From the NCBI GenBank assembly GCA_039602395.1, contig JBCNJP010000025.1:41084922-41148921 (forward strand): a DNA stretch of 64,000 nt, given 5' to 3'. Under the pieces are notes generated by a model. It saw only the letters and a program-made list of their open reading frames with translations. It was not told the DNA's origin and made no database searches. This DNA is from Deinandra increscens subsp. villosa (lineage: Eukaryota > Streptophyta > Magnoliopsida > Asterales > Asteraceae). Numbering within the stretch: position 1 is the stretch's first letter; each line of letters begins with the position of its first letter. Made by a program: the position numbers and the translations under genes. Shown piece after piece: positions 11,017 through 20,492 of the stretch.

Positions 11017-11377
11017 TGTTAGAGCATATCCCTATGCTATGAGTGTCTCGTGTATTGTATCTATGTGAGCGTGTCTTAGAATGTGTTGTAGTGACTATAT
11101 CATAGGTGGCGTACCATATGGTCCGGCGGACCATATGATCCGGCGTACCACGTGGTACGCTGAGTAGTTAGTCACTTAGTATAAATAGATGTGTGTTAGA
11201 ATGAGTTGGTACCAGTTCAGTCATTCTACACTTTCTGTGTGTGTTTTCTAGAGAGAGAAACCAGAGAGAGTTCGTGTGTGTATCTTCAAGTGATCAATAC
11301 AAAATCTCTTATTTACTTCTCGTATTCTCTACATTTGATCAAAGCATGCAGTAGTAAGATCGTATCTCGGTTTTACA
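11017..11377 (+). repeat. 3' LTR of TR-GAG-1
   Basis: Nearly identical to the 5' LTR. Differences seen: A to G in ACGCT(A/G)AG, loss of one GA dinucleotide and T to C in the GAGAGTT(T/C)G stretch. Confidence 0.9.
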
Positions 11378-11382
11378 GTGTT

Positions 11383-11680
11383 TTTTTTTCAGTTTATGTT
11401 TTTCAAAAAAAACACCAAAAAAACACTTTCTTAATTAATTTTTTCTAAAAACACCATTCTTCTAGACACACCAAAACACACATTTTTTTCTGAAAAAAAA
11501 TTATTTTTTTTTATATTTTTTGGCGTTACACCATATTTTTTTTAAAAAGGTGTTTCAGAAAGAAATAGCGATTTGACATATGATGTTTTAAAAAAAAATT
11601 AAAAGAAAGTGTTTTTTTTTTGAAAAAAAGAGGGTGAATGTAGAGGATGTAGAGATTTTGGTGGATGTATTCTACCCCAA

Positions 11681-11695
<15 letters not shown>
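11383..11695. mobile_element. Right arm of the inverted-repeat element split by TR-GAG-1
   Basis: AT-rich with repeated AAAACACC and GTGTTTTT words that can pair with the arm at 6387-6540; it ends near GGTGGATGTATTCTACCCCAAC. No coding. Confidence 0.4.

Positions 11696-11752
<57 letters not shown>
11682..11752. repeat. (CT)n followed by (TA)n microsatellite
   Basis: About twelve CT units, then about two dozen TA units. The minus-strand frame over this stretch (IYIYIY, ERERER) is a repeat artefact. Confidence 0.9.
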
Positions 11753-11756
<4 letters not shown>

Positions 11757-12575
11757 AGGATCATGTGAAAACAACTTTTATTGCGAAAACACGAAAACAA
11801 ATATTAAAACCTCTATTACTTTTTCATACGATAATATTTTTTTAAAAAATTTGCACCAAAATCCTTAAAATTATGTTATCTTTAGTTCTGGAAAAAAATA
11901 AAAAAAAATCATTTTTTTTAAAATTATTATTGCACAGGTATAATAATTTTTTTATTATTATTATTGCACATATACAATAATATTAAAACCTTTATAACTT
12001 TTTCATATGTTAAAATGTTTTATAAAAAATTGCACTATAAATATTATAATTCTGTTATCTTTAATTCTAGAGAAAATTAAAGAAAAAAAATTCAACGTTT
12101 TTAAAATTTTTTATTATTGCACATGTGCAATAAAAAATTATTATTGCACATGTGCAATAAAAAATTATTATTGCACATGTGCAATAAAAAATTATTATTG
12201 CACATGTGCAATACTATTAAAACCTCTATAACTTTTTCATACGTTAATATTTTTGATAAAAAAAATTGTACCATATATCTTATAATTCTGTTATCTTTAA
12301 TTCTTGATAAAATTAAAAAAAATCAATGTTTTTTTGTTAATATTGCACATGTGTAATATAATTAATACGTATTATTGCACATGTGCAATAATAAAAAAAT
12401 CACGAAATTTTATATGTTTAATTTTTTTCTCAGAATTAAAGGTGACATAATTTTAAGCATTTTGGTGCAAATTTAAAAAAAAAAGATTATTAACGTATGA
12501 GTAAGTTATAGAGGTTTTAATATTTGTTTTCGTGTTTTGACAATAACATCTTGTTTTTATTTGATCATTCCCCTA
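11753..12575. mobile_element. MITE-B: long-TIR element with palindrome array
   Basis: The first 90 bases (GGATCATGTGAAAACAAC...CACGAAAACAAATATTAAAACCTCTA) match, in reverse complement, the last 90 bases before 12575, and a second pair of arms (TTTTTCATACGTTAAT; TTCTGTTATCTTTAATTCT) recurs inside. The element lies between TA tracts. No protein coding is seen. Confidence 0.75.
12115..12213. repeat. Four 18-bp perfect palindromes at exactly 27-bp spacing
   Basis: TATTGCACATGTGCAATA occurs at 12115-12132, 12142-12159, 12169-12186 and 12196-12213. One more intact copy is at 12373-12390, and degenerate copies lie near 11962 and 12341. Spacers are AAAAATTAT. Confidence 0.95.
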
Positions 12576-12585
12576 TATATATTAT

Positions 12586-12780
12586 AGAGGATCATTTGAG
12601 AATCAATTTGTTTTGAGAACTTTTGAGAAATTTTGAGATCCATTCTAAGCCACTAGTTTATATATATGAACCCCCCCCCCCCCCTCATGAATTATAGTGC
12701 TCACCACCTGAAACTAGTGGTTGAGACTCAGTTATCAAAAGTTCTCAAAACAAAAACTTTTGATATGAAACTAACCCTAT
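12586..12780 (+). mobile_element. MITE-A copy 2
   Basis: From AGAGGATCATTTGAGAATC to GAAACTAACCCTAT. Same family as 6229-6386 (inverted) and 38581-38760. A C homopolymer at about 12669-12683 occupies the position of the G run in copy 1. It abuts MITE-B with only a short TA tract between. Confidence 0.65.
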
Positions 12781-12830
12781 ATATATATATATATATATAC
12801 ACTACAAGCATATATATATATATATATATG
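12777..12830. repeat. (TA)n microsatellite, two blocks
   Basis: Two TA tracts separated by CACTACAAGCA. The spacer resembles a CACTA end, but no partner terminus or element body is seen. Confidence 0.85.
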
Positions 12831-12969
12831 TGTGTTTTTATTGTACATAAAGTAGAGGTCATTTTCCTAGTTTATAGTCAAATGTCGGTTGTATGGAAAC
12901 AATTGGATAAAACGGTTATTATCCAACGGTTGCATCAATTGTACAACGATTAATCCCGCCAAAAACACC

Positions 12970-12979
12970 TATAAATAGG
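12970..12979 (+). promoter_or_regulatory. TATA box candidate for the relic at 13091
   Basis: CTATAAATAG lies about 115 bases before the ATG at 13091, with a pyrimidine-rich, CACACA-containing leader between. The spacing is typical of plant promoters; it may belong to a transposase gene relic. Confidence 0.4.
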
Positions 12980-13090
12980 TATGTACATTGTCATTTTAAT
13001 ATATCAAGATTTCTGACTTCCTTGTCTCTCTCTTTTGTTTCCTTTACATACAAAACTCACACACACAAATTACTTAATTTGACTTCAACA

Positions 13091-13364
13091 ATGGAGGAAT
13101 CCGTAGAAGATAACATGTTCGATCCAATTTATAACAAAAACAACTATTTAATACATGAGTAGATGTCATGGCTGTGGTGGTGGTAGTGGCCATTCGAGGA
13201 GACGAGCCCCTTGCTCCTCGAAGAAGCTTGCAAAAACAAAGGATAAACAACGAACAAGATATCGAACTCTTAGAGAGAAAAAGAGAATAGAAAGAGATCG
13301 ATCGTGCTTCCGACCCCCAAATTTGATGATCCGCAATTCGACCAACGTTAAGATGAAGTTGTAG
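13091..13364 (+). pseudogene. Decayed ORF, possibly 5' end of a HARBI1-like (PIF/Harbinger) transposase gene
   Basis: The ATG at 13091 opens a 22-codon frame beginning MEESVEDNMFDPIY that stops at 13157-13159. Beyond it, RRAPCS, an Arg/Lys-rich stretch and PKFDDPQFDQ are readable in shifting frames. An acidic start followed by an Arg-rich segment and a P-x-F/Y-D-x-x-F motif reminds me of plant HARBI1-like proteins, but no catalytic DDE domain is present. The assignment is weak. Confidence 0.25.
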
Positions 13365-14094
13365 GTGAAATGTGGGTACCTATAAAGCCAATTTCAAGCC
13401 GATCGCCGCCCCAGTGCACCGACAGAGGTTGATCGAGAAGTAGTTGGGTAATGACAGAGAGGGTGGGGAGTAGTGTGAAGAGGGGGAATTAGGTTGAGAA
13501 TACTGTGCTTCAAGTATAAGCAAAAAGCAAAAGTGCATTAGAGTTGTACATGATGCAATACAACATGTATCTATGCTTTGAGGTTGTAATAGCTGCATAA
13601 TAACTTGTACAAAAAGTTGGAAAATGTTATATAGTAGAATAGAATATGTGATGAACGCAAATATTGAAGTAAAATCATGCTTTACCAAGAAGGAAACCCG
13701 CGTGATGTAGCGGCGGTGATAATTAACCAGGAGATGTGCAACATATGTTTACGGTCATGAACCAATACACGATTGATAACGGGACCGAGAACTATGACAC
13801 AACCGTGACACTGAATTCAATCCGTGAACCTTTGCCGTGAAAAAAGTCCAAATTGTGAACCCGAAGTTTTTTATTATTCTTTTTGAAAAGCGATTTATTT
13901 TGTTTTATTCAGTTTCGTTTTTTTAGGTTTTTTTGCTTAAGATTTTGGTTTCAGTTCCGTTGTCGGTTTAAAACCAAAATTACAAATTAACCTAAATATA
14001 CTAACAAATCTTAACACATTAACTCCTCAGTATAATGTTATTTTATTTTACAACCATAGGTGGAAGCCTAAGGAGACTTGTGATTAAGTAAAAA
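13365..14094. other. Non-coding sequence, nothing recognised
   Basis: No supported gene. The minus-strand frame at 13380-13688 has no recognisable domain. The stretch near 13910-13970 (GGTTTCAGTT, CGGTTTAAAACCAAAAT) resembles 17305-17350, so element 14100-16817 may have inserted between related sequences. Confidence 0.4.
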
Positions 14095-14099
14095 AAGAG

Positions 14100-14447
14100 T
14101 GTTAGAGCATATTCATATGCTATGAAGTGTTTCGTGTATTGTATCTAAGTGAACGTGTTATTGTGTGTGTCTTAGGGGGCAACGTACCAAGTTGGTCCGC
14201 CGTACCAATGGTACGCCCGTACTAATGGTACGTTGGTTAGAATGTGTTACCTATAAATAGGTTGTGATAGAATGATAGCTTAGAACTCTGAGTCATTCTT
14301 CACCTTCTGTGTGTGTGTTCTAGAGAGAGAAACTAGAGAGTCTTCTTTGTATCTTCAAGTGATTCAATAAGAAAACTCTTATTTATATTCTCGTGTTCAC
14401 TAGATTGATTGATTCAAAAAGTAGTAAGATCATTCTGTGTACTTTCA
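14100..14447 (+). repeat. 5' LTR of TR-GAG-2
   Basis: Starts TGTTAGAGCATATTC and ends TGTGTACTTTCA. It is related to the TR-GAG-1 LTR. U3 words CGTACCA, GGTCCG, TGGTACG lie upstream of TATAAATAG (about 14250). The primer site TGGTATCAGAGC follows at 14449-14460. Confidence 0.85.
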
Positions 14448-14448
14448 G

Positions 14449-14460
14449 TGGTATCAGAGC
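14449..14460 (+). other. Primer binding site, tRNA-iMet type
   Basis: TGGTATCAGAGC, one base after the LTR. Confidence 0.85.
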
Positions 14461-14595
14461 AATCCAGGTTGCTCTACTGCTGTGTTTTGATCAATTTTCA
14501 GATAGTGAGAGAAAGTTGGGGTTTCTTCATTTTTCATCAATTTCCTTCAATTCTGAGTGTTTCTGGTGCTAAACATGTTTTCAAAACCTTTTGTG

Positions 14596-16540
14596 TATGT
14601 GTTCTAGAGAGAGAGAAAACTCTATGAGTTTAAATAAAAAGCTTTTCGATATCTTACAATGGCTTTACCGACTGAGTTACTACATCAGTTTAGTACTTGC
14701 AAGAAATCAAAGCAATTATGGGATGCATTATCTGCAAGATGTAAAGGCAATGATCAATATAAAAAGAGTAGACGGAAAGTTCTGAATAAAGAATTTGAAA
14801 ATTTTCAACACTATGATAAAGAAAATATTCCTGCTCTTGTATCCAGATTTTCACATCTGATAAGTGAAATGAAAGTAGTTAATATAGAGAAGACTGAAGA
14901 GGAATTGTAGGAGAAATTGCTAGAAGCATTACCAGAAAAGTGAGAGAATTATGTGTTGTTGCTGACTCATGATAAAGAGTATTTAGATTTATCATTTCAT
15001 GATCTAACCGGAAAGCTTCATGCTAGAGAGATGGAAATGATGACATCAAACAAATCAACTGCTCAATTTGCAAAATCCTGAATTGTATCATGGTCAAAAT
15101 TTTGCAAGTATCAATGCAAAGTCTAAATCATCTGGTTTTGATTCATCAAATCCATCTCCAACAGCATTTGTTGCTAGCCATGGTTCAGGAAATTTTGAGA
15201 ATTCATCAAGAGGATGTAATTTCACTATAAAAAATCATTCAAGTCAATCATCATTTTCTGTAAAAACACCTGATGAACATTTGACATTGATTTCAACTTT
15301 ATCATCTTCATATTATGGGTTGTTGAATGGTGGTTTGCGAACGTCTAATCTGATTGAAGAAGATTTTGATAAGATAGATCCATATAATCTTGAGCAGATG
15401 GGTATTAATTGGCAACTTGCTATGCTAGCCCAAAGAGCTAAAAGGTTCAGGAAGAAAACTGGATTCAAAAGTTTAAATCCGGATGGTAAAGTTGGATTAG
15501 ATAAATCAAAGGTGAAATGTTTCAAATGTTTCGATTTTGGACATTTTGCTCGTGAATGTTCACAGTCAAATGCATCTTCATCAAAGTCTCCAACAGTTTT
15601 AGTTTCTCAAGTTGATAAACGATATGATTGGGGAAGAAATTCTAATTCTCCTCCAATTGCTTTAACTGCTATTACTTCTGAGAAAATGGCACAAGCATCT
15701 AATGAAGGTTATGATTGGGCAGCAGATTTTCCTAATGAATCTGCATTTGTTGTCCACATTGAAGAAAATGATAGAACAGTATCTGATTCTAAATCTGACA
15801 CAAGTGGTTCTGAAACTAGTGGTTATCAATCAGTTTGTGAATTTTGTTCAAAAAAAGATAAAAGGATTCAGATTTTGGTAAAGGACAATGAGTTATTGGT
15901 TGCTGATTATGAGAGGAAGATTGAAGAATTGAGTGATGAAAAGAAAAGGTTGGAAGGTATAATTCAAGAGTTGGTAGCTCAAACGGAGCAGTTTTCAAAT
16001 TTTCAGGCAGAGGTTGTTGAGAAAAAATTGAAATTTCAAAGAGTTGAAAAAGAGTTTGAACAGAAAATTACAAAATTATCTGACAAAAATGTTGAATTAG
16101 TCAAAGAAGTGAAGAAATGAAAGGATGACGCTGAAGATACTGCAAATGATTTTCAAAATTTGTTTGATAAATCCAAGTCTAGACTTGATACACTTAGCAA
16201 AACTTATGATGAACAAGCTGCTAAGATTGAGTCCTATCAAATTTGGATATTCAGAAACGTAATGAAGACAAGTTAAAGAAAGAGTTGTTTGCAGAGCTTG
16301 ATAATATGAGGTTGCAGAAATATGAAACTCACAAGGTGGCTAAGATGTTGATAGCTACAGAAAAGAGTTGGCTGAAGCTCATTAAAGGATTTCTGATTTA
16401 AAGATTGAAGTCATTGATTCAAAACGTCTTTTGAACAATATTAGTAATTCACAATCTTTTACAAGTTTCTTGGCTAAAGATGAGAATTTTGAGAAGATGT
16501 TCAACAAAACAATATCCCCACCGGGTAGTCTCAAAGAAAG
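14596..16540 (+). pseudogene. gag of TR-GAG-2, N-terminally deleted and broken
   Basis: Same capsid family as TR-GAG-1. The leader and roughly the first 88 gag codons are missing. A short LTR-like piece (GTGTATGTGTTCTAGAGAGAG, about 14600-14621) stands at the junction. UBN2 homology resumes at about 14636 (LPTELLHQFSTCKKSKQLWDAL near 14662). The CCHC knuckle CFKCFDFGHFAREC is at about 15520-15560, and the acidic plus coiled-coil region follows. Lesions: TAG at 14908-14910, TGA near 14941, one extra base near 15070, TGA at about 16118 and further frameshifts beyond. Homology ends abruptly near 16540, where the inverted LTR begins. Confidence 0.8.
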
Positions 16541-16817
16541 GAGTATACATCAATTGAAGCTCTGGAGGAGGTTTGGACAGAACCTCCTGTCTCACTAACA
16601 CTCACTAAGAGTAAAGGAACAAACTTGAAGATGTTCAACATACCAAACTAATATATAGGTGAACCACCTTGCGTACCACTTTGGTACGCCGTACCAACTG
16701 GTACGCCCGTACCCCCTTGGTACGGTGGTTTTATGTTGACATCATTACAAACATATTAAACACAATCTTCTAATCTATTCGCACAGTAACGGCCACACAC
16801 AAGAACTTGTCCTAACA
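16541..16817 (-). repeat. Inverted partial LTR of a related family at the end of TR-GAG-2
   Basis: Read on the minus strand it starts TGTTAGGACAAGTTC at 16817. It then shows CGTACCA/TGGTACG inverted words (16671-16731), a TATA-like CTATATATTAG and ATCTTCAAG, the same order as the 5' LTR but with different sequence. The U5 end is not clear; no primer site follows. Confidence 0.5.
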
Positions 16818-16822
16818 AAGAG

Positions 16823-18519
16823 TAGTTAAGTTAAAATGATTCGTCCTTTTTAGAGGGAAATGCTTGATAAGATTTACATTCTACATTCAATACGGGATAA
16901 ACCAATGTGGGATATGCGGTTTGAGATTTTGGTAGATGTAATCTCATTTTTCTCTTTTTATAGAGATGGAAGAGCTTCGGAATTTATCTAAGAATCAATG
17001 TGGGATAGAAGCAAACTCAACTATTTATGCTCTATAAACTCGGGCATTTCTTAATTAAAACATATAGCTTTTGATGTTAACGTTTAATCCAAAGCTATAC
17101 CATTTGAGCATATAGATGGGAGGTTACATGTATATATTTTGAAGGATTGTCTTTATTTTGATTCTTGGGCAATGTGGGATGGATTTTAATAAGCATGTAA
17201 AGGAGGGAGGAGCTTGACATTTGTTGAAGGTGTGTGACCTAGTTTGTCATCTAAGTTCTAACAAGGTGGTGCAGAAGGTGCTATTACTAAGAACGGGGGT
17301 TTCGGTTTCAATCTTCGGTTTAGTTTGGTTTCCGGTTAAAAACCAAAAATCAAAATTAATATATATATGAACACATAAAACGTTTATACTCATCAAGCTC
17401 CTCACTTATATTTTTAAGCCAAAGGTGCAAAAATCTAATAAATCGACTTTTGGTTAAGTAATAAAGACTCAACCCATCACCTTTTAATTGTAATCACGAG
17501 TACTTCATTTTATAAGGAGAGAAATCCACACTTATATTTTTAAGCCAAAAGTGCAAAAATCTAATAAATCGACTTTTGATTAAGCCATAATTTTTTTATT
17601 CGAATCATGAGCACTTTATTTTATAAGGAGAGATAAGACAGAACTCAAGTTTCTTTCTTTCAAAAAACAATATAGGATGTTTTTTTTATAAATAATTTAT
17701 CATCCAAACTTAAACTTTAATGTGGGATAAGTTTATTTTCATAAAGTATAGTATTTATCCATCCTTCATCTTTTAAAAACTCTATCATGTCTGGGGAGAT
17801 TTTAGATTTTTTAAATTCATATCTTCAAGAGTTAAAAATTTACTTATCTGATAAAAATTAACACAGACCCCCAACAAAAATTTTAAGTGGCCCGACAGTT
17901 TGCTTAGGTGAAAACAACGCCATGAATACGTTTATTTCTCAGACCATAAACAAGGATGAATACCCATAAATGCCACCACCTTTTATAAGGGGTCTAAAGA
18001 GGGTGACAAACCTTACAGAGGCGATGTAGGATGGAAGGTTCTAAAGAATCCATCATTGTTTCTTCTTTAAAAATGTTGGGTTCCTTTAACAGAAAATATG
18101 GGATTAGAGGACACTTATATGCCGGAAAAGAAAAAACTGTGATGTGGAATGAGAATCAAATCATAAAGAATTGAAAACATATGGAAGCATTAGGTTTTTG
18201 AGTATCTGAATTAGTAGATTAAGCAAGCGATTACTTTAACTTTAATCTAATTTTAAATCATTCTTCCACTTTCTAAATGATTCACAATCAACTCTTGTTG
18301 TACATGTTACTAATATTGAATTATAAAAGTGTTTGGAACAAATATGTAAAATAGTAAATGTTGTGTTTGATTCTATAATATCAAATATTGAATTGCAGCT
18401 TTTAAATGCTATGATTTTGAAAGCCAAATAATATATTTATTTGTGATAAACATCTAATTATACATACTTTTATACCAAATATCCTTCACAAATCTGATTT
18501 ACTAACACCAAAACAAGTC
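16823..18519. other. AT-rich intergenic sequence
   Basis: No gene supported. It contains the tandem duplication at 17403-17634. The minus-strand 61-codon frame at 18242-18427 has no recognisable feature. Confidence 0.5.
17403..17634. repeat. Tandem duplication, period about 127 bp
   Basis: CACTTATATTTTTAAGCC through TTTTATAAGGAGAGA occurs at 17403-17521 and again from 17529, with about 90% identity. Confidence 0.85.
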
Positions 18520-19612
18520 TGTTTTGTTTTCTTTTTAGTTTTCCAGGTTCAAAAGGGCAAAAGTCGCAAAAGGAACAGATTACAGTAAAAAACAGAAGAA
18601 AAATGCAAAGTTCCAAGACCAGCGAAGACTACCACATCCCGTGCCTGGTTAAGCACGCCCCGTGCCCACCGTCTGACACAACACAACCCGTGCCTCCCTT
18701 AGCACTCCACGTGCCTCTGAACATAAATCGTATCGTCTAACACGGCACGCCCCGTGCCCACTTTAGCACGCCCCGTGTCGCCGCAGAGTTGCAGGTTCTT
18801 GCAGGTCCCCTAACACAACACGCCCTGTATCCAACCTGATACGAGCCGTTCCCAAGTCCGAAATCTGCCTATAAAAGCCATGCTCTCCTCATTTAAAAAC
18901 TCGCTCAATTCTTCCCTTCTCTTCCCGTGTATTGAGTCATTTGGTCATTTTTTGGTCTTGTAATCAAGTTTGTAAGAACATTAACTTAAGTAAGATTCAG
19001 TAAGCTTTTGTCTATGAAATCTTCTCCTTCTCTTAAGCAAATCTTTAAAGCCATGATTGGCTAAATTCTTATACTTACTTGGGAAGTAACAAACCTTTGG
19101 TGGGTTGGTTAACATCCTTATAAACTCACTTAAGGTGAGTTTAATGACTTTATGAAAACCCTTTTTATTGAAAGTGTAAAACTGATTGTCTGAACCAAAC
19201 GTGCTCTACGTATCACAGACCAGTTGGGGAGTCGAAATCCCAAAGGCCGGACTTGTGACACCCGATCGGGGGACGATGCATGATCCAAAAGGTGACTCGC
19301 GTCCCATGCTACATGATACGTTCAAGGTCCTTATGTCTATGTAAGCAAACTTGGCTAACTACGCAAGTGCGGGCTGAAAGTATTTGGTTGGGAATGGGGG
19401 TTGTAAATATTTTGTCACTTCACGGAAGCTGAGATGGTATGTGTTTATGAACTTGGCTCTGGTTACGTCGGACGTGCATGCGCCAGAGCGGTGCATGGAA
19501 GAAACGGACGGACCTTAGTCCCTTAAAAAGATCATTTTCATAATAAAATAATTCGGCACGCAGGGTTGTTTCCCTGCTGGTTCATGACGGCGTGTCGAGC
19601 ACGGTAAGTCGG
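18520..19612 (+). repeat. Athila-like LTR, first part
   Basis: Starts near TGTTTTGTTTTC. U3 has an array of CACGCCCCGTG(CC) words at about 18637-18835 ahead of the TATA box CTATAAAAGCC (about 18870). Hairpins are visible at 19122-19142 (AAACTCAC / GTGAGTTT) and 19560-19577 (GCAGGG / CCCTGC). The exact start is inferred. Confidence 0.6.
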
Positions 19613-19950
19613 TGTTGATACATGGTTCCTGATCGTCATGTGAAGTATCGAATACAAGACGGATTCACACAAGAATGCTGAGGTCCGAACTCAGGCCGAA
19701 CCTGGAGTTCGGACACGGCCGAACGTGTGACCGAACCTGAGGTTCGGCCGGTCGTATTTCAGCACTATATATATGTGTCTCTTGTATTGTAGTGAGAACA
19801 GTTTATGCTTCCGCGTCATATATTCTCTGTGTACTCTGTGGTCTCAGTGGTTAATACAAAGCTCATTTGTATTTACTCTTTGTGTTTCATCTCGTATTAC
19901 TTTGATTTCGTTACGACTAAGTAGAAGATCCGTACGCTCACGCACTTTCA
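19613..19950 (+). repeat. 5' LTR of TR-GAG-3
   Basis: TGTTGATACATGG to CGCACTTTCA. U3 holds four CCGAAC and two GTTCGG words at 19683-19752 just ahead of TATATATA (19766-19773). Confidence 0.95.
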
Positions 19951-19952
19951 AG

Positions 19953-19964
19953 TGGTATCAGAGC
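19953..19964 (+). other. Primer binding site, tRNA-iMet type
   Basis: TGGTATCAGAGC, two bases after the 5' LTR. Confidence 0.9.
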
Positions 19965-20199
19965 ATTAGGTTTGCTCTACTAGTCGGAAATCAGTGTTTT
20001 CCAGAGTTGTTGAGTTCGAATTCACGTTTTTGACTATCAAAGCTCATTTTTCATCTTCATTTCTCAAAATCTTCGTTCAAAACTTCATGATTTACGTCAA
20101 ATATGTCTGTATTTGTTCATTTTCAGTTGATTGAGTGTTCACAGCTCGAGAGGTGTCGATTCCAGTGAGTTTTTCTGAAGTTTTTGAATTTTCGCGATC

Positions 20200-20465
20200 G
20201 GCCGAACTTCAAGTTCGGCATAACCGCTCCGAACACCAGGTTCGGAGTAAGCTCGGTCACTGTTCTAAGTTCGGTGAGTTTTCGAAGCTTGATTCGGAGA
20301 GAGTTCGGACTATCTTCTCGATTCGGTAAGAGTTCGGACTATCTTCTTGATTCGGTGAGAGTTCGGACTAGGTTCGGAGGTACTTCGACGTTAAGTAGGT
20401 TCGTTAAGTGTTCGGAGGTAGTTTGGAGCATCTTCGGAGGGTGTAGTAGGTTCGGATGAAGTCCG
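20200..20465 (+). repeat. Leader array of GTTCGG words in TR-GAG-3
   Basis: Thirteen TTCGG words, mostly GTTCGG, plus two CCGAAC words occur in about 260 bp of leader. A quasi-tandem unit (GAGAGTTCGGACTATCTTC) is repeated at 20307-20360. The same word pair dominates the U3 of this element's LTR. Confidence 0.9.
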
Positions 20466-20492
20466 GAGTGAACAGTAACCTGTTTTTCAAAA

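Larger units (their letters stand above)
6541..11377 (+). mobile_element. TR-GAG-1: complete gag-only LTR retrotransposon
   Basis: Two LTRs of 363 and 361 bp (6541-6903 and 11017-11377) bound the element, and GTGTT is duplicated at 6536-6540 and 11378-11382. A tRNA-Met-type primer site and a polypurine tract are present. Only a Copia-like gag is encoded: there is no protease, integrase, reverse transcriptase or RNase H. This is the layout of non-autonomous TR-GAG elements, which need pol in trans. The LTRs differ by about two substitutions and a 2-bp indel, so insertion was recent. Confidence 0.9.
14100..16817 (+). mobile_element. TR-GAG-2: damaged gag-only element ending in an inverted, different LTR
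   Basis: A 348-bp LTR and a primer site begin the element. Gag homology runs to about 16540. The rest, to 16817, is an LTR-like sequence in reverse orientation that ends CTAACA. AAGAG stands directly before the opening TG (14095-14099) and directly after the closing CA (16818-16822). This looks like a target duplication around a composite element. Confidence 0.65.

Noticed and set aside
11526..11774. Minus-strand frame with YIYIYIY and ERERER
   Set aside because: Translation of (TA)n and (CT)n microsatellites.
12115..12213. CRISPR-like appearance of regularly spaced repeats
   Set aside because: Spacers are identical and the repeat is a perfect palindrome in eukaryotic AT-rich DNA; no cas genes.
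12007..12356. Frames with repeated YYCTCAIKN or LLLHMCNK
   Set aside because: Artefact of the 27-bp palindrome array; the period is a multiple of three.
12798..12806. CACTACAAG between TA tracts as a possible CACTA terminus
   Set aside because: No subterminal repeats, partner end or target duplication; the match is short.
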